This document shows positions 1-12,732 of a DNA stretch of 64,000 nt, piece after piece. The DNA comes from Mortierella alpina (Eukaryota; Mortierellomycota; Mortierellomycetes; Mortierellales; Mortierellaceae), in the NCBI GenBank assembly GCA_029449245.1, contig JANATF010000005.1, positions 2,542,001 to 2,606,000 on the forward strand, given 5' to 3'. The translations under genes were made by a program, and so were the position numbers. Below the pieces are notes generated by a model. The model did not search any database. It saw nothing but the letters and a program-made list of their open reading frames with translations, and was not told the origin of the DNA. Numbering within the stretch: the stretch's first letter is position 1; each line of letters opens with the position of its first letter.

Positions 1-3000
1 GTTGTGTCCCCGCATTTTAAGGATTACCATACTGAGAATTAAAAAACAGCACCCGCCAGTTTTGTGCCGAGCTATACATGCACAGATAGCCACGACGATA
101 GACCAGGGCGTTAGCAATATCATGATACTCTGTCAGGCACTCGCCATTGTTGATACAAACTTCACAAAAGTGCATTCAGAGATTCAGATATGGCGCGCCA
201 AGGACTGGCGCGATCTTGCAACCATCCCGTATTGTTTTTTTTTTTGCTTTCTGTATTAGACTTGCCATACGGATCTACATTTGTGGAGAGGGAGGAAGAG
301 GATAAGGAGAATAAAGAGTGATACAACCAAAACGTTTGTTCGTGGGGAAAGAGTTGTCTGAGATTAGACATCAAACGGAGCAGCGGTATGGAGGACAACT
401 GATGATGGATCGATCTATGCGCGCTATACACGCGTTTGCAACTCATCGATCGAAGTGTCTTTTTTTTTGGGCCTTCTCTGGTCCATGGCCACGACATCTC
501 GCATAGACCATCAGATTTTTCTTGCCTTGCCCTGCCCTGATGGCCGAGGGAGCAAAAAAGGGGGAGTGGACTAACAGGGGGCCTGAAGCTGCAGTGTGCG
601 CTGGTCCCTGTCCCAGCACACTTGATGGACTCTGATTTTTGCATGACATCAATCTGATCTGTGCAATAGTCTACTGTAGACTAGTGCACTGCTCGTGTGC
701 TTGTTGCCCGCGGTGTCCATCGACATAGAGTTCCGCCCCATACAGTAACACACGATGACCACATCCGCCATCATCAGCTTGAAGTCTGCGGTCTCTCCGA
801 GAGCCGTATCAGGTGCTTGACCTCCGCCTCGTTGGGATGCCGTCCAATAGAATCAGACCAGGCCGACCTTAAATCGAGAATTCCTGAAATGCCCTATCTC
901 ACACGTGTTCGATAAGAGGTTGCTGGCCGGCAACCCACCGCTTTCATATGATAAGCAGCTCCAGGCACAATCCTCAGCACCACGGCAGCTGTTCTCACGG
1001 CTCTGCTACAGACAACAGACCACGGGCAGCACTGCAACACGCTGTGTTCGCCACGCGAGCGAGACTACTGTGGACGCGACTGCACCCGAGTCTACCCAGC
1101 AGACAACAGCGCCTCCTTGTGGGCTTTCGGACATTCTTGTGTTCACGCAGCGGCCAAGCTCAGCATGGCCCTCTCTCACAGCCCCTCCATACTGCCCACT
1201 CCATATCCTCATCCGGTGGCATGCATTTGTGGAGCGGCCCTATACATGTAGACCAGTCCCACTCTGGCTGTCCCCTGCCTTTGCCCTCTTCGATTCCCAC
1301 GCTCGTTCGTGAATCAGTGGACGATGTTCCCCTAGCCCCTGTGGTTTTTGCTGGCATATGTGTTGGTGTATACGCCCTGGCCTTCCTTCCAAAAGAATAG
1401 GGGCACAGTACGGCTCGCATACCTTCCATGCATAAAAGCAAAGCGCCGTCCTTGCTGTTTGATATTGATTATGTTCTAGCTTGCCTAGAAGACTACGTGA
1501 GAGGTTGAAACTGGTTTTTTGAAATGGTTGCATCGTGGGCACCAAGTTCATTCAGAATTCACTTCGCAGCAAGGCATGCAATGGGATTCGAAAAAAACAA
1601 GAAATATGAAAAAAAAAAGTTCACCATGCAGCTATTCGTATGCATAGCATGACTAGTCAACATGAAAGGCAGCCAACCCCTTGCCCATTTCTCCTCCACT
1701 TCTGTGCGGCCTGCTACACCTGGAGCGCTGCTGCATCTCGTCACAACAAAGCGAGAGAGACAAGTCTCTTCACCCCCTTGCACCGTATCAACTGACACAG
1801 ACCTCACACAATGGCTTTTTTGACTCTTCAGTCTTCCTGCGCCAGAGTGGTGCTACACGGACAGTGAACGAGACACATATCTCTTTCACCAAGTAGTTGC
1901 CCCTAACGAGTATGGAGGGTACAATACCTCGACACTAAACCGCCCACGGATGCTGGGCCTGCCTGGGTGCCGGGTTTGTGCATTGTGCAAGCTGTTCCCG
2001 AGTAGCGGCTAGTTCCTGGAATCGTGGGTGGCGGAGCAGGTCTGGCGAATGCAAGTCGAGAAGGGGTGGTTCTTGCCGGGGCTTGCTGACACGAGTGCCT
2101 GTGGAATCTGGGCAAGCTGCAGGGTGAGCACGCAAAGCCATTGCTAAGGTATTTTTGAATGTGCCGTGTAGCACAGGGCGCGTGGATCGACTATACATAG
2201 TCTGGCGTTGCAAGAATAGGGTCCTGCGTGAGACATTCAGTGGCGAAGAGCCCTGCCTGCGTTATGACCTTGCGATCCTCCGGGTTTTGGAGGAGGCTAT
2301 GCTTGAGCAAGGTCAAGGGCATGTTGGTGCAAGTGGGTGGAGGGGATCCGCTTCCTCTGTCCTCCTTCCGAAGCTGTTCTGTGCTTGTTCCAAGTGTGGA
2401 CGGTGAGATCGCCCTAAGCCTAATGAGCACATATGGTTTCGAGGCCAGAGCGAACGCGATGCGTCGAGATGCTCAAGGCGCGCTCTCATGATAATTGCAA
2501 TTATCGAACATTGTTGCTCTCATCCATCCGCCGGGTGTTGTGTTCTCAGGATGCGTGGACGAAGGAACCCCAAGGGTCAGTCAGCCATGCCACGGTGTGT
2601 CAGACTACATACGGCACAGTACCGTGCTGGCCGTGACATGTATCAGCATACCAGTAGGCCATGCCCACGAACACTCGAACAAATGAATGGGATGCACAGT
2701 CAAAAGGGGACACACAGCCATGGAGCGTGTTCTTTCTTCACATTCGCGTTCGCCTCGTCTCTTCTTCACCGTTCTTCTCGTTCCTCGCGCCCCTTTTGAG
2801 CCCCCATCCCTGTCGGCACCACTCTCAGCATCGCAAGCATCACTCTCAGCACCACTCTCAGCATCGCAAGCATCACTCTCAGCACCACTCTCAGCATCGC
2901 TCTCAGCACCACCCTCAGCACCACTCTCAGCATCCCTCTCCGCATTCGTCCATTCTCGCCCGCACTTGTATTTCCACCTGCTCGAGCTCCTGAGCGCACC

Positions 3001-3901
3001 CCATTCTCCTGCATCCCGCACGGCTGGTCACTGCTGCATTGCCCTGTAAGTCATGGCCAGGATTCCCCCCTCTCTCAGCTGCACTGTCATCGCAGCATTC
3101 AACGCAGACGCGCATAAGCGCATACACGCATGGTTTTTTTGTTCCTCGGCAGAAGGCTCGTTCACCGCGCCAGCCCGTCAAACCCCACGTTATTGTTACA
3201 TCCGTGCCGAGTCTTTGGGTTGTGCCTCGGGGGCTAGAGCTCGAGGCTGGATCCCGAGGCTGGTTATGTGGAAGTGGGCAACCCCCTCATCCCCGCCAAA
3301 CGAGCAAGAAGCTTCTTCGCCTGGCCCTGTTGCTCCCACTAGCTCGCAGTAGCAAAGGACGAGCGATCGTTCTTTGCTTTCGCCCTCCCTTTTCTCTCTT
3401 GTCATGCTTCTCTCGCTGCTCTGAGCGGGATGGCTCCTCGTTTCGTGCGATCCAAGTGCTGTCCCCTTTATGCTAGCGATAGCTGGATGACCCAGCACGA
3501 ACGGGACTCCGTTAGGAGGCTGCGAGAAGAGAAAAAGGGTCGGGAGCATGACAAGCCTGTAACTCTCTCTCTCTCTGCCATAAGCATGTCGCTTGCCCCA
3601 CTCCTTGCCCAGAGTTCACTTCACAACCCACTGCTCTCTTACATGTCTCTTAACCTGCTTCCCTCTACTGTCTCTGCGTTGGTACTGTAGAGGACATCGA
3701 GCCCGCTCTTGTTTATAACGGCGTCCGTTAGATGATCAACGCCTGGTCTATTTCACATACCAACTCTTGATGTAAGTCGATGTCGCCGCCGATACTGCCT
3801 CTCCTTCCTGAAGAAGCTCGCCGCAACAGTGAATACTCATCTCGTTACCTTTCTTCTGAACTGGCCTTCGCAACACAGCACTCGACTATATATACCCAGC
3901 C
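1..3901. other. Gene-free stretch at window start
   Basis: I see no coding region here that I can support. The open frames are short, overlap on both strands and have no recognisable motif or splice pattern. The stretch holds a tandem repeat near 2815-2945 (listed separately), scattered T-runs, and pyrimidine-rich sequence before the gene that starts at 3902. The left boundary could cut through a distant gene, but nothing at the edge reads as a conserved protein. Confidence 0.5.
2815..2945. repeat. CAGCA(T/C)C-rich short tandem repeat
   Basis: Units built from cagcatcgc, aagcatcactct and cagcaccactct recur. One 33-base higher-order unit occurs twice near 2816-2882, followed by degenerate 12-base units up to about 2945. 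The repeat opens long spurious frames on both strands (for example Ala-Glu-Ser-Gly repeats on the minus strand). There is no sign that these are translated. Confidence 0.8.
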
Positions 3902-6900
3902 ATGTCGCAACCACAGGACTCAACCTCCTCGACTCAATCCCCTACCATGGCTCAGGAACCCAACAGCCAGCATTCTGAAGCGCTCTACCAGTCATACCAT
4001 GCGCAGGTTCAGAACCTTAAACAGCTGCCCGTACCGTACAGCGATCTGTACCGGGCACTCGCCTCTTACGAAACCGTAGAGCTTCATCCGCTCAGTGCCA
4101 ACTTCCGAAAGATGGCCGCCGACTTGAGTCTCTGGCTGGAGATAGCCGAGAAGGCGGTCTTTAGCTTGGAGATGGACATCCAACAGGACGGTGCCAGCGG
4201 GCGACAAGATGTCAGCGAGCTGGACTTGATCATGAGTCGCTTCCACCCAAATATCGACATGCTGAGAGAGCTTAAGGAAAAGATCAGGTTAAGGCTTCAA
4301 ACAATAGCCAAGGCCAACGCAGCAACGGGCACCAGCACTGAGGAACTACAGCTTATCGACAATGATTCTGCGCAGGACGCAATCATCTCAGAGCAGGAAC
4401 TGGATAGGACCGCAAGCGCAATACAGTCAAGTTGGTCGACACTCAACAGCATGATGGGCAGGGTCAAGGGCGCCCTTGCCAGCGTGCGTGTACGAGGAGA
4501 CCTGCTAACGCAAATGGAGGTTGTCTTGGCAGAGGTCGAGGAGATTGGACTGGAGATCGACAGCTTCCGGGAGGAGCTCGCACGTCAGGCGCTGGACGCC
4601 GGCGCATCGAGAGCGTCTCAATCAGTTTCTAGTCCGCCCTACTTGCTGCCCTCAGTCACCGCAGAGTCTATGGTGACCAATGCAGAAGAGATCAAGGCAA
4701 AGCAGCCTGACTCGGAGGCTTTGACGCTGTTGGACTCAAGGATCGAGTCTTTGGGTACCACCATCGACGCCCTGACGGTCCGGATAGAGAGTCTGCCATT
4801 GGATGCTCCTAAGCGCGATGAGCTCCGGGAGCACTATGCCCAACTACTTAGGCTCTGGGACGATGGTAAGGCTCGGCGCGAGAAGATCAACGTCGAGATG
4901 AAAGAGCGACGATGGTTGGGAGTCTTTGAACAAGTCGCTGGACAAGTCGAGTCGATGATGGAATCGGTAGATCGGGCCGTTGTTCACTGCAAGGGTCTTA
5001 TCGACCAGATCAAGGTCATGGTCAAAGACAAGGTCATTCCAGCCGCACCCATCGACCGCGAGCACCTGTACACGATATTCAAAAGTTTCGAGGCAAAGCA
5101 CAAATACTATGCACCTGCCATCAACAAAATGCTAAACATGCTGGAAAACGGGATCGAGAGTCGCATGACACGGGACCCGGACGTCATTGAGAAGCACCGG
5201 AGCATGAAGGAGAGCTGGGATCATCTACGGGGAGGACTGGATCAAGTCGAACTGGACATGAGCAGCATCGAGAAGATGCTGGATATCTTGGATGCCTCCA
5301 TACCGTCGTATGCCCCAACACCGCCAGCTCAGCTACCTGAAAAGCCTTTGTTTGCCATGCGACGCTCTCAGACGCAGACTGGTTGGCAGCCATCCGGCCC
5401 ACCATCACTCTTCCAGCCGCCTGAACAAAGCAGTCCACCGACACAGCGCGGTCGGCGTCCTCAGCCCTCGTCATCTGGTCTTCAGACCCCTGATGACTCT
5501 CCAGTGAGCGAGAGGTCCCGGCCTATAAACATACCGGCTCGTCCCCGGCCATGGTCGCCGTCGCCCTCGGTCAGTAGTCTCCCAAGTATGCTGTCCCCGA
5601 ACATGTTCAACAGCTATCGATCACACAGTCGCAACTCATCACGGTCGCCATCGCGGCGGACTTCGGACAAGCCTCGTCCGTGGTGTCCAAGGTACGTGTC
5701 CCATCTACCAGCCCACTTGACATCTCAGGTGGAAGCTCATGAATCTAACACAGGCTCTCTTATTCACTCTTGCTAGCACGACGACATCATCGCCGTCAAT
5801 CCCGGGGATTCCACATGTACCCTCGGCAGCGGCAACTTACAGCTCGCGATCACCCTCCTCCATGGGATTCCACCGCGACACTAGCCCATCTCCTGCTCCA
5901 TCAACTGGCACGGGCATGATATCGACAAGGGCAAGGAGTGTATCCTGCGCTCCATCTCTCAGTCGATCGCCTTCACAACAGCGGCCCATGTTTTCACCGG
6001 CTGGAAGTCTAAGCAAATTGTCGACGGGCGTCCAGGCATCACGATCAACCTCACCAGCGCCGCGGGCCACCTCACCTGCGCCTCGATCCACGTCTCCAGC
6101 ACCAGCGGCAGTTAGCGACCGTAAATCCTCGCTTAGGTTACCGCCGCCAGCTGCCACCAATGGATCTCGTTTACGCCAACATTCCGCCCCTGGCCTGCCT
6201 AGTAATGTGCAGCGGCGATCAAGCAGCCCTGGTCCAGGGAATAACAATGGTACAACGCAAGCTAGGCCGAGCACACGGCCACCATTCGTGTCCTCTTTTA
6301 GCACGCAAAGCTCTAGAAGCTCCAATCGAGAAAACAATGAAGACCAAGGGCATTCTCGGCCTCGGAATATATCGTTTGGCAGCACCTCATCGAACCAGAC
6401 CTCGAGTACTTCCAGGTCTGAAAGAATCAGGACTGGCTCTGGACTTAATCGTGGATTTACCTCGGGATCTGCGCTGAACACGAGAGTTGGGGTCAATGGA
6501 TCATCCTCACCGGACGAGCCTACCAGTCCCTCTACGTCTTTAGCGTCCTCTGTAATTTCCTCGACGCGGCCTCGTAATGCTCGTCCGGAACCAGCGCAAT
6601 CAGGGCAGGGGGCTTCAAAGTTGGCAGCCAGGGTTCAATACATGTCGCTACAGGAACCCATGGCGCCTTACATGCCGATCCGTGGAGACGAGTTGGACGA
6701 GGAGTTTGGAAAGGTGCTGAATGCCACACCGGTACCAGTACAGGTTCGACGTGTTGGCGAAGGGAAATATTACTTTGGAGGTAGGGTCGAGGAGCAGGCA
6801 CATGGCGGGTTGTCTGTAGCTGGTGGCAGGATGGTCCTTTGTCGTCTGATGGAGTATGGACGCATCAACTCTGGTAACGATGATGACTCTGGTGTTTCTA

Positions 6901-7199
6901 GCGGTGAGAGTCAGAGCAGTGTCGATGACGACTTGCAGCAGCAGCAACGACCGATCCATCAGCAACAAAAGACTTTACCACCACAACAGCGCTGGAATGC
7001 GCTGTCCAAGGTAGTCTCAGTTCTTCGACGGCCCGAGCCTGCACACTCTCGCACGTCTCGACCACGGGCGAGGTCAGTCAACAATGCTCCATTGGCTGCA
7101 GGAAAGGGCCAGCGCAAGGTGATGGTTCGAGTAGGAGGTGGCTGGCAGGAGCTGAACGTCTTTCTCTCGGATTTCGTAGCCAAGTCGTCCCTGGCGTGA
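3902..7199 (+). CDS. KAR9-like / GAS2 (GAR) domain microtubule linker
   Basis: Two exons, 3902..5691 and 5777..7199, join in phase across an 85-base GT-AG intron and give about 1070 residues. Residues 30-480 are helical. They contain stretches such as RWLGVFEQVAGQVESMMESV and KYYAPAINKMLNMLENGI that resemble the fungal KAR9 domain (my reading). Residues 480-880 are Ser/Pro/Arg-rich and disordered. The last 180 residues hold a GAS2-related (GAR) domain, shown by GKYYFGG, VLCRLMEYGRI and a closing GGGWQELNVFLSDF. GAR domains bind microtubules and KAR9 links microtubule ends to actin-based transport, so a role in spindle or nuclear positioning is inferred. The ATG at 3947 (ACCATGG) is an alternative start, because a TATATATA at 3887 lies only 7 bases before the first ATG. 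An AATAAA follows at 7214. Confidence 0.85.
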
Positions 7200-7539
7200 T
7201 TATATCTCTATTCAATAAATCCCATTCTGCACACACACAAGGTGATGCCGGTGTAGGACGCTTGTTTGTAGACCAAAAGCCAAGCCGGCGTGAGCAGAAT
7301 CAGCGGCTGTGGACCGCCGTCCACAATTCGGACACATCAGGCTGTCCCTGTGCGTTTGGGGCATACAGTCTCCAAATGATATGATATGATATGATATGCA
7401 CACTGCAATTTTTATGTTTCCTTTTTACTGAATCCGCTCCCTTCTCTCACGCGTTCCATTCATTCCCATTCATCTCCTTCACCTGCCTCGCACAAACAAG
7501 GCTGCTGCCCCATCGCCCTCAAGGGAAACGACGCCGCAC
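7200..7539. other. Intergenic spacer with ATATG repeat
   Basis: This is the 3' flank of the KAR9/GAS2-like gene and the 5' flank of the next gene. It holds a polyadenylation-like AATAAA at 7214 and a short (ATATG)n run at 7376-7398. I see nothing else. Confidence 0.6.
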
Positions 7540-10500
7540 ATGTCGCATCATCGCTGGGAGCTGTTCCCTATGGGAAGCATTCCTCACGAGGTCCTCTCCA
7601 TTCTCCTTGGCTCATTGCCCAAAGTACCAGGTTAGACATTTGTCACCGTGACAGACGCAGCATGCAGCTTGGCATGCACGACGACAGACACAGACACCGG
7701 GCACTACTCAGGGTCAAGGAGACACGAGCGCGAAAACGAAAGAAAGCAAGCTGAACGAAAGAAGGCAAGCTAACTGTCAGGTCTGCCATGCACCTTGAAC
7801 TGATCATTAGACCCCAAACAGGAAGTGGCGGCGCTTGAACGACAGTATGAAACCCATGATGACCGACTATCCGACGATGACGACGAAGACGACGAAGTCG
7901 AGGACACCAGGACAGACACTACACTTCCAGTCCAAGATTTAAGCTTACAGCGGCAGCACGAAAGAACGGGCCAGCCAAAGGACAGTCGATCAGCCAAGAG
8001 CGGCCAGCAGAAGCCGAACGACGACGATGACCACGAAGATGCGCAAAGGTCATGGAACGTACCCGACGAGGAGTGGGAGTGGTCTGACGAGGAGTCATCC
8101 GCCCTCAACAGCTCGAAACCGTCTCGAACAGCCAAACAAGGCGTGTCACTGTCGGCTCCATCGAGGGTGCAACAAGAGCAACAAGAGCAACATCAGCAGC
8201 AGCAGCAGCGCCATAGTCGGTCTGGATTAGGGATTTCGGATTCTGTCGTCGGACGCCGTCTATCCTCTGGACCGACAAGGCCTGGCATTTCATCCAGCAG
8301 CACTTCCACCTCATCTCGTTCTTCCTCGCCCAACGTGACACCGCAAATACATAGGAATGACAACCCTACGGTAGCAGTAGCAGCAACAACAGCGTCATCG
8401 CATCCACTGAGTGTGGCTCAGGACCTCTGCGTGTCAGTGTGTGATAGTGGGCGGTATATTGCATGTGCCAGCAAAAAGATGTTTGCGATCCTTCAGCGCC
8501 AGGCACATCGATCTTCTGCATCCACTTTGCCAGTACAGGACCGCCGACCAGGTCAGGGACAGGGATCGCCTTGTGAGGCACAGGAATGGGTCTTGGTAGG
8601 CCAGGGCTCTGGAGTAGAAAGTACAATGTAAGGCACCCAACAGCTTCATCGTACCAAAAGACCCAAATCGCTAGAATGATCTGTTCGTCTCTCTGACCAT
8701 GGCTTATTCCTATCAATAGAGACGCCATCACCACAATACTGTGCCTGCCGCTCTATGTGCCGCGTTCCCATCAAAGGTAACCTTTCAAAAAAATCAAGTC
8801 TGCCCAAAAAAAGAATCAAGTCGACCATCGGACGAACCACTGAGGGCTGCAGAGTTGTCTTTTCATTATGGATAGCCAAGTTTATGTAGTCATAGGGTAC
8901 AAATCCGGGATGATCAGGATCTTTAACGAGGTAAGGAACGCGCTTACTTGGATATGTCAGATCGGAGGCCCATAAGCACAACGTCGCTCAGGTGCTTCAA
9001 ACTCTAACAGGCCGCCTGTCATTGACTTTCATAGGCAGGGCAACTGGTGGTCATTCAACAACTCCACCACACGCCTGTGGTTTCGATAAAAGCTCGAATT
9101 GGGTCAGGGAAGGTTCCTGGAGAGGACGAGGACGAGATGACGATTCTGCACGAAGGAGGCAAGGTCGTGTGCATAGAAGGAGAGAGTCTTTGGGTTGTCC
9201 TTCGCCTGTCTAGTGGCGCAGGACGGTCATCAGGTACGTCATGGAAGCTTGGAACGGAGCCAGCTGTTGTATGATAGAGTGCAAACCTATGGTTCAACGT
9301 GCACGACAGAGTACAGACATTGACGGTCTTTTGCTTTCTTTCTTCTTTGGCCTGTGGGGATATAGAAAGCAAAGCTGTTCAGGCAGCCCAAGCACCTACA
9401 TTTGCATATAAGAAATGGAGCCTTCAGAATCAGGACCTGATGGTTGATATCGTCAGTTGTGGTAGGAAACCAAGATGATTTTGGAATGTGTTCAAAGGTT
9501 TATGACGAGCCTTTACGTGTATCACTCACTGAAAGCTCGCCGGGCGGCGGTCTCCAATAATAGGTCCTGCTCGACATAAACCAACACTCTCCAACGGATT
9601 CTCGTCCTCGTCGAGTTCATCCATGTATACCTCTCAGGCGACAGAGCGATTCGTCTCTGTGGGCTCGAAACCTATGATGGCATTTTACGGATCCTGTAGT
9701 TCCAGTCGACCCATGTTCTCGGCTACGTCGCTTGCGACGCAGATGGCTGCCAGGGTGACGAATGCGGTGTTTGGGTTTGCGAAATCCATTTGGGGATCGT
9801 CGCCGTCTCCGAGATCTGGATCCCCTGCATTTGGAATGAGTATGAGTGGCCGATCGAGTCCAGACACGAAGCGTTTGTCGGGCCAACAGCAGCAACAACA
9901 ACAACAAAGTGTTCAGGATGGCGGGACGGCGGGACCTTACGGGACAGTCTATCCCTCTGCCATGGCACCCGCGACCGAAGTCCCGGCTGTACTTTGGTTA
10001 AGCGACTCGCAGCGATGTATTCGGCATGTTTCCTTGGCACCCTCGCCCCCGAGGGGGGCATGCTATCATTATCCGTCCAAGCTAGCGGCCATGACGGACT
10101 CGTTGGGGCGCGTTCTGTTGGTGGATTTGGAGGAATGTGAGATTATTCGGATGTGGAAGGGTCTTCGGGGCGCGCGCTGTGGGTGGCTTCAAGAAGAGCG
10201 ATTCGTCAGGATGGGACCGGGATCGGGATCGGGAGCAGGATCAGGACCAGGAAGCGACTCTGAGAAAAAGGCCCCCATGATGAAGAGACTTTTGATTCTT
10301 TATCTGGTTATTTATGCGCCCAAGCGTGGGACGATTGAGATTTATCCAGCTCGGCAAGGCAAGCGTGTTGGGCTTGTGCAGGTTGGACTGGGTTGGAAGA
10401 TCTGTACGACGTTTACGAGCCCGATTGGCAAGCCTGTTGTGTTGGACCGGATGGCGGGTTCACCAAGCATGGTTGGCTTTACGAGCGGTGGAGCTGGTGG

Positions 10501-10789
10501 GGTTGGAGATGGGGTTGCTTCGCCAGCACTTTCGACGTCGTCCTCTGCCTCCATGACTGCTGGGGCAATGCAGCAGCAGCCTCATCAGGGACTGGCACAG
10601 TGTTTGATGATAGGACCGACAGGTGAAGTGAAGAGAGTTGCGTCGCGACTGGCCGATTCTTCGAATGGGGCATCTCCGTTAACCCCCAACTCGCTGGCTG
10701 CCTCTCCTGCCCTATCGTCGTTGTCGTCGTCGTTGTCACCGAGCACAGTAGAGGCCGCAAGTCACCACCAGAATGTGGGCTCTTCATGA
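7540..10789 (+). CDS. RAB3GAP2: Rab3GAP regulatory subunit (RAB3GAP2 N-domain) homologue
   Basis: Seven exons join in phase: 7540..7630, 7811..8627, 8720..8776, 8876..8930, 9035..9233, 9366..9461, 9564..10789. They give 846 residues. The order of conserved blocks follows animal RAB3GAP2: DLCVSVCDSGRYIACAS, then TTILCLPL, VVIGYKSGMIRIFNE, GQLVVIQQL, AYKKWSLQ, VSVGSKPMMAFYG, ATQMAARVTNAVFGFAKSIW, LAAMTDSLGRVLLVDL, IIRMWKGLRGARCGW and YLVIYAPKRGTIEIYP. In animals this subunit works with RAB3GAP1 in Rab regulation and activates Rab18 at the ER. An acidic linker (EWEWSDEE) and low-complexity inserts are present. The protein stops after the N-terminal domain and lacks the long C-terminal region of the roughly 1390-residue animal protein. 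The first exon is the least certain, because it rests only on phase and an ATG. Confidence 0.88.
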
Positions 10790-11077
10790 CATAGTTTCTT
10801 CTTTTTGCATACCAAGTTTTGACAAAGAAACGCACGCTTTTTTCTCATGAGCTGTTGAAAGATCGAGAAAGGGATTGATTGGATGGAAATGAACGTAAAC
10901 TTGATGATATGCATGTGGTGCGTGCTTGTTTTTAATGTGCTCTGTGTGTGTATCCATGAACGATAGAAAGAAAGAATGAAAGTATAAACGGAAAAAAAAA
11001 GACTCAAAAGGCACTCCAACCACCACTTTCTCTTCCTTTCTCCTTGGTTAAAGTAGTTTTTTGAGGAAGGGGAAGGG

Positions 11078-11108
<31 letters not shown>

Positions 11109-11120
11109 GTGCTTGTGTTC
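10790..11120. other. Convergent 3' spacer with GT microsatellite
   Basis: This spacer lies between two convergent stop codons. It contains a (GT)n run at about 11077-11110 that grades into GTAT, and an A-run near 10992. I see no gene. Confidence 0.6.
11077..11110. repeat. GT/GTAT microsatellite
   Basis: An uninterrupted GT dinucleotide run passes into GTATGTATGTG. It lies directly downstream of the EBP2 stop codon, in its 3' untranslated region. Confidence 0.9.
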
Positions 11121-12371
11121 TTATTTCCTTCCAGCGCCGTTCTGACGACGACCCTTTCCTGGGCGCTGCTTGGCGGCACTCTTTGAGGCCTTGTGTCCGG
11201 CCTTGAAGGAGGTCGACTTGTTGCGCTTTACACTGAATCCCGAGACATCTGCCGACGAGTCGGCGGTGTTGCTCTTTCCGAATCGCTTCTTGCCTCCAAA
11301 ACCGAACTTCTGATCCTTCTTGCTGCGCTTGCCCCGTGATTCTGGTGTGGAGGGAGCAGCGCGCTTCTTGCTGTTGGGGTTGGTGCCGTTCTTGCCTGCT
11401 GTCTTGTATGCCTTCATGTCGTCTTCGTCACTTGCCAATGCCACATCAAAATCGTCATCTGCGTTAGTCGTGTTCTCGTTGCCCTGGCGCTCTAAAACAA
11501 GTACATGGAAAATGGCATGGTCGTTAACAACAAGCGTTTTCTTTCAAGCTGTTCCCTCTCCAGTTAAGGAAAAACGAAAAAGAAAAACATGATATATAGC
11601 TTACTCTTCTTGAGAGCCGTGATCTTGTCCAATGCATCGGCCTTTGACTTTTCTCTCTCGAGACGTTTCTCGGTTTGGACCTTCTTTCCAAACTTTTTGA
11701 GTTCTCTCTGAGCCTTGGCGCGTTCACTGGCCTGGATGGAGGCATTTTCGTCCAGAAGTCGTTGACGGATCTTGGCCATGTGGTCGTCGGTCTTGATCAT
11801 CTCTGCAAAGTAATCGCCGGGTCGTTCAAAGACACCGCCCTCCTTCTTTATCCTGTCCCGTCCCAGAACTGCGGCCTCGAGGGCTTGGTTGTAGAAGGCG
11901 ACTTCGCGGTTGAGGTCGTCATCGGGATCGGCGACGGTGACGGCCAGTGTTGAGGTGATGGACTGGGTCTCGGACCAGGGGATATCTGTGGGGAGGGCGA
12001 TCTGTTCTCGGAGACGCTTCAATGCTGGCTGCAAAAGTTTTTGCGCGGAAGGAGAGAGAAGGGCAAGAGAGAAGGGGAGGGTTGTGTTAGTTTGGCTGTA
12101 TATCCAAGTGTTGTTTGGGCATGAAAAAGGGTCTTTGTTTTTTCTACTGCTTTTCGAGTTGTATGCCCGGGCATGATGGGTCAGGGAGTTGAAGCAGGTG
12201 AGGTAGGTGAGGATGATGGACTGAGGACTGTACCTCGTTGTTGATGGTGACTCTCTGCTTGGTCAGGATGTCGATGGGACCGTCCTCGTCGGCGGAGAGC
12301 ATCTCGGCGTCGGAGCCTTCCAGGTCCTCGAGGGTCAGTCTCTGCTCCTGTTCGCTTTCGGAATCAGACAT
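11121..12371 (-). CDS. EBP2: rRNA-processing protein EBP2
   Basis: Three exons in transcript order are 12234..12371, 11605..12028 and 11121..11491. All splice phases agree and the product is 310 residues. It starts MSDSESEQEQ with an acidic N-terminus. The EBP2 core lies at about residues 47-190 (PALKRLREQIALP, DDDLNREVAFYNQAL, RPGDYFAEMIKTDDHM, FGKKVQTEKRLEREKSKA). It ends in a basic Lys/Arg/Gly-rich tail (KFGFGGKKRFGKSN, KQRPGKGRRQNGAGRK), typical of nucleolar proteins. In yeast EBP2 is needed for 27S pre-rRNA processing and 60S assembly, and length and layout here fit that family. The gene converges on the RAB3GAP2-like gene. Confidence 0.95.
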
Positions 12372-12732
12372 GGTGTGTGTGGGGGGGATATATAGGATGT
12401 GGGTGTAAGTGGACGGTGGAGCAAAAGAGGAGCGCTGGTGCATGCAAACAGTCGAAAAAGTAGTAGCCGCTTTTTTTTTTTTTTGTTGTTTACATCTCGC
12501 CATACCGTGACAGCTTTTTGGAGGATAGGTCTCTTCGACCAATAGCAGGAGACGCTGCCTTTGTATAGAAAGAACGTCTGCACCACGGCCACTAGAGCCT
12601 CATCATCTGTTGGGCTAGATACATGGACGTGTTTGTTCGTTGAGACTTGTGTGAAGCTTTGACACCAGTAAAGTGCATTGAGTGTGTATTGTTCTTTTCT
12701 GCGCGATTCAGCAAGCTATGCGATTTGGGTTC
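12372..12732. other. Intergenic spacer
   Basis: This is the 5' flank of EBP2 and the 3' flank of the thioredoxin. It holds a TATATAT close to the EBP2 start (about 12387-12393) and a T-run at 12471-12484. I see no gene. Confidence 0.5.

Noticed and set aside
905-1441. Overlapping open frames of 90-150 residues on both strands
   Set aside because: No frame has homology-like motifs or splice continuity, and several run at once, as expected by chance in non-stop-rich DNA.
2605-3021. Ala-Glu-Ser-Gly repeat protein on the minus strand
   Set aside because: It is a direct translation of the tandem repeat at 2815-2945 and has no independent support.
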